Origin: Flavobacteriaceae bacterium
Lineage (GTDB): Bacteria; Bacteroidota; Bacteroidia; Flavobacteriales; Flavobacteriaceae
DNA length: 6,944 bases
Reading direction: 5' to 3'
Assembly (NCBI GenBank): GCA_013042255.1
Contig: JABDQK010000018.1
Span: forward strand, 1 to 6,944
In this document: piece after piece, positions 1 to 6,944 of the stretch
How positions within the stretch are numbered: the stretch's first letter is position 1
How the letters are laid out: each line of letters starts with the position of its first letter
Position numbers and translations under genes: made by a program
The notes under the pieces: model-generated
Database searches by the model: none
Seen by the model: the letters and a program-made list of their open reading frames with translations, nothing else
What the model was told of the DNA's origin: nothing

Positions 1-1615
1 CAATCAGGTCCTCAGGTATAGGGCCTGGAAGTGAGGAAAGGGCTTGTCTTACCTTGAAGTCGTTACTATTAAAGGCATTTTTCAGGAATTCAGTGGAGAG
101 TGACCTGTGGTACTGAAGAATTAGACGTTTCCTGAATTCGGAGGAAGTTGTACTTCCCCAATACTTCATAATTATTGCCTCATTTTCCTCTGCGCTGGAG
201 ATGAGTTCCAACCTGGCCTTAAAAAACTGTTCTACAGGAGGATATGATTTACGTAAATACTGGGTAACCTCTTTTTCAGGGAATGTATTGCTTTCCAGCC
301 ACTGCTTCCTGAAATTATCTAGCGAAGTAGCGGATGTTGCTTCCAATTGTGCAAGAAAATCGTCTACGGTCGCATTTTGAAATGAAAAGGCAGTCAGAAA
401 TTCCTTTTCTCCTCGCCTGAAGTTCTCATCTCCCAAATACTCACGAAGCATAAGCAATGCAAACGCTCCTTTTTCATAAAATGTAAGGCTGTTAGCTGCG
501 GGATTAAGTAGGGATGCTCCATCCCCTTCCCTATCGGCAGTTTCCAGATCGTTTGCTTTATCAAGCAGCATCCAGTAGAAATGATCCTCCCCCAGAAATT
601 CCTTTTGGGCGAGCCAAGAATAGTAGGTTGCAAACCCCTCGTGCAGCCAATGGCTGGAAGCATCCTGTTGTGTAACAAGATTGCCAAACCATTGATGTGC
701 CAGTTCGTGGGCATTGACATTAACATAGTTCCGGTCCTTGAAGGCAATAGAGTCTGTGATAAAGCTATCTGAAAATAACGTCACCCCAGTGTTCTCCATC
801 CCGGCATAAAGGAAATCACGCACCGGCACCTGCTTGTAGTTCTGCCAGGGATAAGGCACCCCTATTTCGTTTTCAAGCAAATCAAATATTTCTTTAGTAT
901 ACCGATAGGTGGGTTCGGTCTTTACCGAGTCATGTGGATAATAATAAAGATAAAGAGGTATGCCCGAAGTCGAAAATTGTCTTTCAGAACTGTATCGTCC
1001 TCCGGCAAAGGCAAGGAGATAACTACTCATGGGTTTAATCATCCGATAATGCCAGGTTGTGGTTTGATCATGATTAGTGGTATTAATTAATTTGCCATTG
1101 GAAATCACTTCATAGTCTTTCGGAAAATCAATGCTGATACTAAAGCTGACCTTCTCTGACATCTCGTCAAAACTGGGTACCCAATGACTGTTGTATTTGC
1201 CCTGTCCCTGGGTCCACACCTGCTCGTTCCCCGGAATTGTATCGTTCCAGCCAAGGAAATACATCGCCTGCTCAGGCTTACATGAATAATGGATGTCTAT
1301 AGAATATTCCTTGTTCTCTCGATATTTTCGGGATAAAACGAGATATCTCCCATCGTAGGTATAACGAACTTTTCTTCCATTGAGCCTTACTTTGCTGATG
1401 TTCATCGCTCTGGCATCGAGATAAACAGAATCAACAGTTTTATTGACGCTAAAATGATACTGTACCTGCCCATGAACTGTCTCATTAAATGGATCGACCT
1501 TCATCATGATCTCACCCTGCAGAAAATCGGATGCACTTCCTTCCTGACCTGCCACAAGACAAAGTCGGAATATGAAAAAGAAAAGGACCAGGCCTGACTT
1601 CAAGAATCTACTCAT
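1..1615 (-). CDS. Exported M1-family zinc aminopeptidase (5' part; C-terminus beyond left edge)
   Basis: Reading the minus strand from the ATG at 1615 gives 538 uninterrupted codons that run off the window's left edge. The protein should cleave N-terminal residues from peptides in the periplasm or at the cell surface. Residues 1-23 look like a Sec signal peptide: R3 and K6, then a hydrophobic stretch, with likely cleavage after VAG before QEG. An N-terminal beta-rich domain follows. The exopeptidase substrate motif is AGMEN (271-275), a variant of the classical GAMEN. The zinc site is HELAH (303-307) with the third ligand E326 in HEGFA, exactly 19 residues after H307. The transition-state tyrosine is probably Y380 in YEKGA. 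Residues after about 480 are helix-like, and the last ones (VRQALSSLPG...IPEDL) suggest a HEAT-type C-terminal domain that is cut off here. It is divergent from recG and apparently a separate unit. Family assignment is firm; substrate range is unknown. Confidence 0.93.
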   Translation of the reverse strand, partial: MSRFLKSGLVLFFFIFRLCLVAGQEGSASDFLQGEIMMKVDPFNETVHGQVQYHFSVNKTVDSVYLDARAMNISKVRLNGRKVRYTYDGRYLVLSRKYRENKEYSIDIHYSCKPEQAMYFLGWNDTIPGNEQVWTQGQGKYNSHWVPSFDEMSEKVSFSISIDFPKDYEVISNGKLINTTNHDQTTTWHYRMIKPMSSYLLAFAGGRYSSERQFSTSGIPLYLYYYPHDSVKTEPTYRYTKEIFDLLENEIGVPYPWQNYKQVPVRDFLYAGMENTGVTLFSDSFITDSIAFKDRNYVNVNAHELAHQWFGNLVTQQDASSHWLHEGFATYYSWLAQKEFLGEDHFYWMLLDKANDLETADREGDGASLLNPAANSLTFYEKGAFALLMLREYLGDENFRRGEKEFLTAFSFQNATVDDFLAQLEATSATSLDNFRKQWLESNTFPEKEVTQYLRKSYPPVEQFFKARLELISSAEENEAIIMKYWGSTTSSEFRKRLILQYHRSLSTEFLKNAFNSNDFKVRQALSSLPGPIPEDLI

Positions 1616-1621
1616 ACTCTC

Positions 1622-1653
1622 CAAAATTAGTATTTTGATCTGTTGCAGTTCAA
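1622..1653 (-). promoter_or_regulatory. Candidate Bacteroidota-type promoter of the M1 peptidase gene
   Basis: On the minus strand TAATTTTG (1629 down to 1622) matches the Bacteroidota -7 consensus TAnnTTTG exactly. A TTG (-33 element) lies 21 nt upstream at 1653-1651, inside the 17-23 nt spacing known for Flavobacterium. With the box ending at -7, transcription would begin at or within a base or two of the ATG at 1615, so the mRNA would be leaderless or nearly so. A GGAG lies in the same short stretch and could be read as a ribosome site, but it would not be transcribed if this start is right. Sequence match only. Confidence 0.45.
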
Positions 1654-1673
1654 GCTTGTAACCATTAATTTAG
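1643..1673 (+). promoter_or_regulatory. Weak candidate promoter of recG
   Basis: TTG at 1643-1645, a 20-nt spacer, then TAATTTAG at 1666-1673, which has one mismatch to TAnnTTTG. The predicted start of transcription would fall at or just inside the recG ATG at 1678. This is awkward and lowers confidence; a start further upstream from an unrecognised box is equally possible. The elements overlap those of the divergent peptidase promoter on the other strand. Confidence 0.22.
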
Positions 1674-1677
1674 ACAA

Positions 1678-3783
1678 ATGAAACCCAATTTTTTGCAAAC
1701 CCCGATTACATATCTCAAAGGGGTAGGTCCAAACCGGGCGCAGGTATTGCAATCAGAACTGGGAATTGAAACCTACAACGATCTTCTCCACCACTTTCCC
1801 AATCGCTATATTGATAAGACGAGATATTACAAAATAAATGAGCTGGAGCGTAATTCGGCAGAACTTCAACTAACAGGCAGGATTGTTCACATAAAAACGG
1901 TAGAACAAAAAAAGGGAAAACGACTCGTTGCCCGATTTATGGATGAGACCGGAGAGATGGAATTAGTGTGGTTCAGAGGTCACAGATGGATTAAAGAACA
2001 GCTGAAGCTTAATGTGCCTTATGTCATTTTTGGCAGGACACAGTGGTTTAATGGTGTATTTTCTATGCCGCATCCTGACATGGAATTGTTGTCTGATCAT
2101 GAAAAAGGTTTGCGCATCAAAATGCAACCTATTTATCCCTCTACCGAAAAGCTCGGAAATAAAGGGATCACTAATAAAGTGCTCAGTCAACTTGTACAAC
2201 AACTCTTTCTCGAGACCAAGGGCGCTTTTGCGGAGACACTCACGCCAACCCTCCTGGAAGATCTCAAGCTCATATCCCGAAGAGAGGCATTGCTGAATAT
2301 ACATTTTCCAAGGGATCAAAATAAATTAGCGAGGGCCCAGTTCAGATTAAAATTTGAAGAGCTTTTTTTTATACAGGTACAGCTTATCTCAAAGAACCTT
2401 CTGCGAAAAAAAAAGATAAAGGGCTTTCCCTTTCAGCACGTAGGGAAGAAATTCAACACCTTTTACAAAGAGTATCTTCCATTTCAACTTACCGGCGCAC
2501 AGCAAAAGGTAATCAAGGAGATCAGAGCCGATCTAGGGAGCAAAGCCCAGATGAACCGACTCTTACAGGGAGATGTGGGCTCAGGAAAGACCATTGTAGC
2601 GCTGATGAGCATGCTACTGGCCCTTGACAACGGTTACCAGTCCTGCCTTATGGCTCCCACTGAAATCCTCGCTAATCAACATTTTAATAGTCTTAAAGAG
2701 CTCCTTGGAGAAATGGATGTTTCCATAGCCCTTCTAACGGGTTCTGTCAGGAAATCAAATCGGAAGGAGATACATGAGGCACTGGAAGATGGTAGTCTTC
2801 ATATTCTGGTGGGCACACATGCCGTGCTTGAACACAAGGTTCAATTCAACAACCTCGGACTTGCCATCATTGATGAACAACACCGATTTGGAGTAGCGCA
2901 GCGCTCGAAATTATGGCATAAAAATGAGATTCCCCCACATATTCTGGTTATGACGGCAACCCCCATCCCCCGTACTCTGGCCATGAGCCTGTATGGTGAT
3001 CTGGATATATCGGTAATAGATGAACTACCCCCGGGGAGAAAACCTGTAAAGACAGTCCACCGCTTTGATACAAATAGATTAAAAGTCTTCAGGTTCCTAA
3101 AAGAGGAAATAAAGAAAGGCAGGCAGATTTACGTGGTTTATCCACTTATAAAAGAATCCCAGGCCCTGGATTATAAAGATCTTATGGATGGATATGAGAG
3201 CATGGTAAGGGATTTTCCCCTTCCGGAATATCAAATTTCCATCGTCCATGGGAAAATGAAATCTGATGATAAGGATTACGAAATGAATCGGTTTGTGAAA
3301 GGGGAAACCCAGATCATGGTGGCAACTACCGTAATCGAAGTTGGTGTTAACGTCCCAAATGCGACCGTCATGATTATTGAAAGTGCAGAACGATTTGGCC
3401 TCTCACAGTTGCATCAGTTGCGTGGCCGTGTTGGGCGTGGCGGAGAACAGAGTTATTGTATTCTGATGACTGGACAGAAACTCTCCTCAGAGGCCAAAAC
3501 CCGCCTGGAAACAATGACACGGACCAATGATGGATTCGAAATCGCCGAAGTGGATCTTAAACTTCGTGGTCCGGGAGATCTTATGGGAACCCAGCAAAGC
3601 GGACTCCTGAACCTCAAAATTGCTGATATTGTAAAAGACAATGACATCCTTAAAACGGCGCGATTTTACGCCATGCGTGTCTTGCAGGAAGACCCTGATC
3701 TGATCCTCGAAAAAAACCACCCGCTTAGGATGACATACCTTGAATTGATCAAGAATAAGAACATCTGGAATTACATCAGTTAG
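1678..3783 (+). CDS. recG: ATP-dependent DNA helicase RecG
   Basis: This is a complete 701-residue protein, close to the usual RecG length of about 690-700. RecG is a double-strand DNA translocase that remodels stalled replication forks and branch-migrates Holliday junctions and R- or D-loops. The N-terminal wedge/OB-fold region (about 1-250) begins with the family signature LKGVGPNRAQVL. The helicase core shows Walker A GDVGSGKT (298-305), the DEQH box (399-402), motif III TATPIPRT (426-433), motif V around TTVIEVGVNVPNA (550-562) and motif VI with QLRGRVGRGG (580-589). The C-terminal LRGPGDLMGTQQSG (629-642) is the region of the RecG/Mfd TRG motif that couples ATP hydrolysis to translocation. 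All catalytic motifs are intact. The ATG at 1678 puts the conserved N-terminal block (LQTPITYLKGVGP) at the expected distance. No clear Shine-Dalgarno sequence precedes it, which is normal in this phylum. It is transcribed away from the peptidase gene and toward the leu operon. Confidence 0.97.
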   Translation: MKPNFLQTPITYLKGVGPNRAQVLQSELGIETYNDLLHHFPNRYIDKTRYYKINELERNSAELQLTGRIVHIKTVEQKKGKRLVARFMDETGEMELVWFRGHRWIKEQLKLNVPYVIFGRTQWFNGVFSMPHPDMELLSDHEKGLRIKMQPIYPSTEKLGNKGITNKVLSQLVQQLFLETKGAFAETLTPTLLEDLKLISRREALLNIHFPRDQNKLARAQFRLKFEELFFIQVQLISKNLLRKKKIKGFPFQHVGKKFNTFYKEYLPFQLTGAQQKVIKEIRADLGSKAQMNRLLQGDVGSGKTIVALMSMLLALDNGYQSCLMAPTEILANQHFNSLKELLGEMDVSIALLTGSVRKSNRKEIHEALEDGSLHILVGTHAVLEHKVQFNNLGLAIIDEQHRFGVAQRSKLWHKNEIPPHILVMTATPIPRTLAMSLYGDLDISVIDELPPGRKPVKTVHRFDTNRLKVFRFLKEEIKKGRQIYVVYPLIKESQALDYKDLMDGYESMVRDFPLPEYQISIVHGKMKSDDKDYEMNRFVKGETQIMVATTVIEVGVNVPNATVMIIESAERFGLSQLHQLRGRVGRGGEQSYCILMTGQKLSSEAKTRLETMTRTNDGFEIAEVDLKLRGPGDLMGTQQSGLLNLKIADIVKDNDILKTARFYAMRVLQEDPDLILEKNHPLRMTYLELIKNKNIWNYIS

Positions 3784-3848
3784 AACTTTCCAGGTGGGTA
3801 AGATCTCAATATCCGAAGTTTGAACATCGTAATTTTTTGCAGCTAATA

Positions 3849-3879
3849 TTTCGATTCAATTCCCTATGAATTAGTTTTG
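3849..3879 (+). promoter_or_regulatory. Candidate promoter of the leuC-leuD-cimA operon
   Basis: TAGTTTTG at 3872-3879 matches the Bacteroidota -7 consensus TAnnTTTG exactly. The -33 element is poor: the best-placed candidate is TTTC at 3849-3852, leaving 19 nt before the box, and a proper TTG (3837-3839) is too far upstream. Transcription would start near 3886, giving a leader of about 15 nt before the leuC ATG at 3901. So short a leader leaves no room for an attenuation peptide or riboswitch. Regulation by a DNA-binding protein is possible, but no operator is visible. Confidence 0.42.
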
Positions 3880-3900
3880 TGGGCTTAGAAAACATTGACA

Positions 3901-5316
3901 ATGAGTGAACGGAGAACACTATTTGACAAAGTATGGGATTCTCATGTAGTAAGAAAAATTGAGAAAGGTCCCGACGTTTTATTTATAGACAGGCACCTGG
4001 TACATGAAGTTACCAGTCCGGTTGCATTTCTGGGGTTGAAAAATCGCAATAGCAAGGTCCTCTACCCTGAACGTACATTTGCTACTGCCGATCACAACAC
4101 CCCTACAATTAATCAACACCTTCCGGTAAAAGATCCTCTTTCGGCGAATCAGCTGAAGGCACTGGAGGAGAATGCAAAGGAGTATGGAATACCCTATTGG
4201 GGACTTGGCCATCAGAAAAATGGGATCGTACATGTTATCGGGCCTGAAAATGGCATTACTCTCCCCGGGGTTACAGTAGTATGTGGTGATTCGCATACTT
4301 CCACACACGGGGCCTTTGGTGCTATAGCCTTTGGTATTGGTACCTCTGAAGTGGAAATGGTTTTGTCTACCCAGTGTATCATGCAGGTCAAACCCAGAAA
4401 AATGAGGATTACCATTGATGGAAGTTTGAACAAGGCAGTAACTCCCAAGGATGTAGCCCTCTATATAATTTCCCAGCTTTCTACCTCCGGGGCTACGGGA
4501 TATTTTGTGGAATACGCCGGGGAAGTCTTCAGGAACATGTCTATGGAAGGAAGGATGACCGTCTGCAATCTGAGTATTGAAATGGGCGCAAGAGGCGGAA
4601 TGATCGCTCCTGATGAAAAGACCTTCTCATATATCAAAGGAAGAGAATTCACACCAAAAGGCGAAGAATGGGATAAGGCAATGGCCTATTGGAAATCCTT
4701 GTATTCTGATGCAGATGCGGAATTTGATAAGGAGGTTGTCTTTGATGGATCGGTAATTGAACCTATGATTACATACGGAACCAATCCGGGAATGGGCATA
4801 GGAATCTCCTCAGGTATCCCCACTGCGGAATCTATGGATGGCGGCGTAGCTACTTACAGGAAATCACTTGAATACATGGATTTCAAAGAAGGAGATGCCA
4901 TGTTAGGTAAAAAGATTGATTTTGTTTTCCTCGGAAGTTGTACCAATGGCCGAATAGAAGATTTCAGGGCATTTGCAGAGGTGGTTAAAGGAAGGAAAAA
5001 GGCAGATCACGTTACAGCCTGGCTTGTTCCAGGTTCGCACCGGGTTGAAGAAGCTATAGAAAAAGAAGGAATCCTGGCTATTTTGGAAGAAGCCGGTTTT
5101 CAGTTAAGAGAGCCTGGTTGTTCGGCCTGTCTGGCCATGAATGATGATAAAATCCCGGCTGGGAAATACGCCGTGAGTACCTCAAATCGAAATTTTGAGG
5201 GAAGGCAGGGACCCGGAGCTCGTACCTTACTGGCAAGTCCGCTGGTGGCAGCAGCAGCTGCCGTTACGGGAAGGGTTACCGACCCCAGGGAATTAATGGA
5301 ATTAGAAACCGCTTAA
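3901..5316 (+). CDS. leuC: 3-isopropylmalate dehydratase, large subunit
   Basis: LeuC is the catalytic, [4Fe-4S]-bearing subunit of isopropylmalate isomerase. With LeuD it converts 2-isopropylmalate to 3-isopropylmalate through dehydration and rehydration in leucine synthesis. Similar enzymes also isomerise citramalate to 3-methylmalate. The protein is 471 residues, the normal length for the bacterial form. Visible aconitase-family motifs are ATADHNTPT (61-69), [13 protein letters not shown] (128-140), [12 protein letters not shown] (227-238), the cluster cysteine C347 in GSCTNGR, and C407 and C410 in GCSACLAMN. All three iron-sulfur ligands are present, and their positions match those usual in the family when the ATG at 3901 is used. 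A TTG two codons upstream (3895) could extend the protein by two residues, but the ATG start ([12 protein letters not shown]) looks more natural. It is the first gene of the operon, 13 nt before leuD. Confidence 0.97.
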   Translation: MSERRTLFDKVWDSHVVRKIEKGPDVLFIDRHLVHEVTSPVAFLGLKNRNSKVLYPERTFATADHNTPTINQHLPVKDPLSANQLKALEENAKEYGIPYWGLGHQKNGIVHVIGPENGITLPGVTVVCGDSHTSTHGAFGAIAFGIGTSEVEMVLSTQCIMQVKPRKMRITIDGSLNKAVTPKDVALYIISQLSTSGATGYFVEYAGEVFRNMSMEGRMTVCNLSIEMGARGGMIAPDEKTFSYIKGREFTPKGEEWDKAMAYWKSLYSDADAEFDKEVVFDGSVIEPMITYGTNPGMGIGISSGIPTAESMDGGVATYRKSLEYMDFKEGDAMLGKKIDFVFLGSCTNGRIEDFRAFAEVVKGRKKADHVTAWLVPGSHRVEEAIEKEGILAILEEAGFQLREPGCSACLAMNDDKIPAGKYAVSTSNRNFEGRQGPGARTLLASPLVAAAAAVTGRVTDPRELMELETA

Positions 5317-5329
5317 ACTGCATTGAATT

Positions 5330-5926
5330 ATGGCTTACGATAAGTTTAACGTACTTAAAAGCAGCGCTGTTCCCCTTCCTATTGAGAATGTGGATACAGA
5401 TCAGATTATCCCTGCCCGGTTTTTAAAAGCTACGGAGCGTAAGGGATTCGGGGATAACCTGTTCCGGGATTGGCGTTACCACCCGGATAATAGTCCTAAG
5501 GAACATTTTGTATTGAATAATCCTATTTACCAGGGCAAGATCCTGGTTGGCGGCAAAAATTTTGGTTCCGGATCTTCCAGGGAGCATGCTGCCTGGGCCA
5601 TTTACGATTACGGTTTTCGTTGTGTGGTTTCCAGCTTTTTTGCGGATATTTTCAGGAATAACTGCCTCAACATAGGTGTTTTACCTGTTCAGGTGAGTCC
5701 GGCCTTCCTCCAAAAAATCTTTGAAGCTATTGAAAAGGATCCAAAGGCTGAATTTACCATTGATCTTCCTTCGCAAACCATAACTATTGATGCCAGTTCA
5801 GAACAGGAAGAGTTCGATATCAATCCATACAAAAAAGAAAACATGCTTAATGGATATGACGACATAGATTATCTTCTGAGTATGAAAGACGAGATCGAGG
5901 ATTTTGCCGGCGGTCTGCCTTTATAA
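5330..5926 (+). CDS. leuD: 3-isopropylmalate dehydratase, small subunit
   Basis: LeuD is the small swivelling-domain subunit that pairs with LeuC; the two together build the isomerase active site in the cytosol. The 198-residue length is typical of bacterial LeuD. Family motifs are [14 protein letters not shown] (19-32), [18 protein letters not shown] (74-91) and, shortly after, the [17 protein letters not shown] block. The GSGSSREHA stretch holds the conserved Arg (R84) at the substrate site. The ATG lies 13 nt after the leuC stop and 14 nt separate its stop from the next gene, so all three genes are almost certainly co-transcribed, and leuC and leuD translation should be matched for subunit balance. 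No Shine-Dalgarno sequence is evident. Nothing unusual or missing was seen. Confidence 0.97.
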   Translation: MAYDKFNVLKSSAVPLPIENVDTDQIIPARFLKATERKGFGDNLFRDWRYHPDNSPKEHFVLNNPIYQGKILVGGKNFGSGSSREHAAWAIYDYGFRCVVSSFFADIFRNNCLNIGVLPVQVSPAFLQKIFEAIEKDPKAEFTIDLPSQTITIDASSEQEEFDINPYKKENMLNGYDDIDYLLSMKDEIEDFAGGLPL

Positions 5927-5940
5927 AATATAGTTACGTC

Positions 5941-6944
5941 ATGCCAGAAGCCGCATTATCCCCCTCACAAAAACCCCGGAAAAAAACTTCGAAAAAAGGT
6001 GCTGTGACACAGCGAACCATAGAAATTATGGATACTACGTTGAGAGATGGGGAGCAAACATCCGGTGTATCCTTTTCGGCTTCTGAAAAACTGACAATGG
6101 CTAAGCTGTTGCTGGAAGAATTAAAGGTTGATCGTATTGAAATTGCATCAGCTAGAGTATCAGAAGGAGAATTCCAGTCGGTAAAAAACATCCTGGAATG
6201 GGCATTGGACCAGGGATACGAAGAGCGTGTAGAAGTGCTCACATTTGTAGATGGCGGACTATCATTAAAATGGATGCAAGAGGCGGGTGCTAAAGTACAA
6301 AACCTGCTGACTAAAGGATCACTCAATCACCTTACTCATCAGTTAAAGAAAAAACCTGAAGAGCATTTTAAAGAAATTGAAGCAGTAATAAGACAAGCCC
6401 GGGCCCTGGGAATTTCAACCAACGTATATCTCGAGGACTGGAGTAACGGGATGCGTAATTCTCCTGAGTATGTCTTTAGTTTCCTGGATTTTCTTGCTAC
6501 CCAGTCCGTAAAGCGCATCCTTTTACCGGATACATTAGGAGTTCTGACTCCGGGAGAAACAGGTGAATTTATAGGGAAGATCGTACAGCGTTACCCCGGG
6601 ATACATTTCGATTTTCACGGACATAACGACTATGATCTCAGTGTTGCCAATGTAATGGAAGCCGTAAAGGCCGGATGCCATGGACTACACCTTACCGTTA
6701 ACGGGATGGGAGAACGAGCAGGGAATGCTCCACTTGCCAGTGTAGTGGCCGTATTAAATGATTTTTTACCTGAATACAGGATCAATGTTCAGGAATCTTC
6801 CCTCTTTAAAGTGAGTAAATTGGTATCAGCCTTTACAGGATTTGTCATCCCTGCAAATAAGCCGATAGTTGGAGATAATGTGTTTACCCAAACTGCTGGT
6901 ATACATGCTGATGGAGATAATAAGAAGAACTTATACTTTAATGA
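5941..6944 (+). CDS. cimA: Citramalate synthase-like LeuA-family enzyme (3' end beyond window)
   Basis: This is an open frame of 334 codons plus two bases, cut by the right edge; the family is about 500 residues, so the C-terminal regulatory domain is missing here. It is a DRE-TIM acyltransferase that condenses acetyl-CoA with a 2-oxo acid. The TIM-barrel signature is TLRDGEQ (33-39, R35 and D36). Metal ligands are probably D36, H226 and H228 (HGHND), with NGMGERAGNAP at 254-264 and FTQTAGIHADGD at 315-326. Compared from memory with Leptospira citramalate synthase, its pyruvate-pocket residues (Leu81, Leu104, Tyr144) correspond to L100, L123 and Y163 here. Phe83 corresponds to F102, Glu146 to E165 and Thr179 to T198. 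I therefore favour (R)-citramalate synthase, supplying 2-oxobutyrate for isoleucine, over 2-isopropylmalate synthase; automatic annotation may say either. The first 24 residues are Lys-rich and unlike the family, and a GTG at 6004 is a possible alternative start. Confidence 0.82.
   Translation, partial: MPEAALSPSQKPRKKTSKKGAVTQRTIEIMDTTLRDGEQTSGVSFSASEKLTMAKLLLEELKVDRIEIASARVSEGEFQSVKNILEWALDQGYEERVEVLTFVDGGLSLKWMQEAGAKVQNLLTKGSLNHLTHQLKKKPEEHFKEIEAVIRQARALGISTNVYLEDWSNGMRNSPEYVFSFLDFLATQSVKRILLPDTLGVLTPGETGEFIGKIVQRYPGIHFDFHGHNDYDLSVANVMEAVKAGCHGLHLTVNGMGERAGNAPLASVVAVLNDFLPEYRINVQESSLFKVSKLVSAFTGFVIPANKPIVGDNVFTQTAGIHADGDNKKNLYFN

Noticed and set aside
394..772. Short open frames on both strands within the left 0.8 kb
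   Set aside because: They are other-frame shadows of the M1 peptidase, whose HELAH...E zinc motif and AGMEN motif are read in the correct minus-strand frame.
1963..2319. Overlapping open frames on both strands inside recG
   Set aside because: The recG frame is continuous with all helicase motifs; these are shadows without recognisable features.
2363..2414. T8 (2363-2370) and A9 (2406-2414) tracts inside recG that might act as slippage or phase-variation sites
   Set aside because: The frame is intact and the A-tract simply encodes lysines in an AT-rich gene. Phase variation of a housekeeping helicase is unlikely and nothing else supports it.
3820..3838. Possible recG terminator: weak inverted repeat before a T6 run
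   Set aside because: The repeat around GTTTGAAC has only a few paired bases, a mismatch and almost no loop, so it is not a credible intrinsic terminator.
3895..3900. TTG start two codons upstream of the leuC ATG
   Set aside because: It adds only two residues. The ATG at 3901 gives a natural LeuC N-terminus and puts the cluster cysteines at 347, 407 and 410, the usual numbering.
3979..4652. Three minus-strand open frames opposite leuC
   Set aside because: They lie wholly antisense to well-conserved LeuC motifs, and none has recognisable protein features or a plausible upstream signal.
5934..6326. 130-codon open frame on the minus strand
   Set aside because: It lies antisense to the start of the citramalate synthase gene, which has clear family motifs; the reverse frame is Ser/Thr-rich and resembles no known protein.

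Overview
The window looks like ordinary chromosomal DNA from a member of the Bacteroidota, most likely a marine or environmental flavobacterium. Three things point there. The protein sequences have a flavobacterial character, for example the RecG N-terminus and the LeuC, LeuD and CimA motifs. Sequences matching the Bacteroidota promoter box TAnnTTTG lie just upstream of two genes. Recognisable Shine-Dalgarno sequences are largely absent before the + strand starts. The DNA is moderately AT-rich and coding density is very high, with no mobile element, tRNA, rRNA or CRISPR array seen.

Layout. Positions 1-1615 (minus strand) hold the first 538 codons of an exported M1-family zinc aminopeptidase, whose C-terminus lies beyond the left edge. 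A 62-bp divergent intergenic region follows, and then recG (1678-3783, plus strand), a complete ATP-dependent branch-migration helicase. After a 117-bp gap with a good promoter box comes a tightly packed plus-strand operon: leuC (3901-5316), leuD (5330-5926) and a citramalate/isopropylmalate synthase-family gene (5941 to the right edge, C-terminus missing). Gaps inside the operon are only 13-14 bp.

How the genes work together. LeuC and LeuD form isopropylmalate isomerase. The third operon gene resembles the pyruvate-specific (R)-citramalate synthase of Leptospira more than a classical LeuA, including the residues that form the pyruvate pocket. The operon therefore probably serves the isoleucine branch (pyruvate + acetyl-CoA to citramalate, then LeuCD, then LeuB, to 2-oxobutyrate) as well as leucine synthesis. 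leuB is the expected next gene but is outside the window. RecG (DNA repair) and the peptidase (peptide scavenging) have no evident functional link to the operon.

I found no previously undescribed system here. The points most worth a second look are the cimA versus leuA assignment, the start codon of that gene, and the compact divergent promoter region between the peptidase gene and recG, which may give leaderless transcripts.
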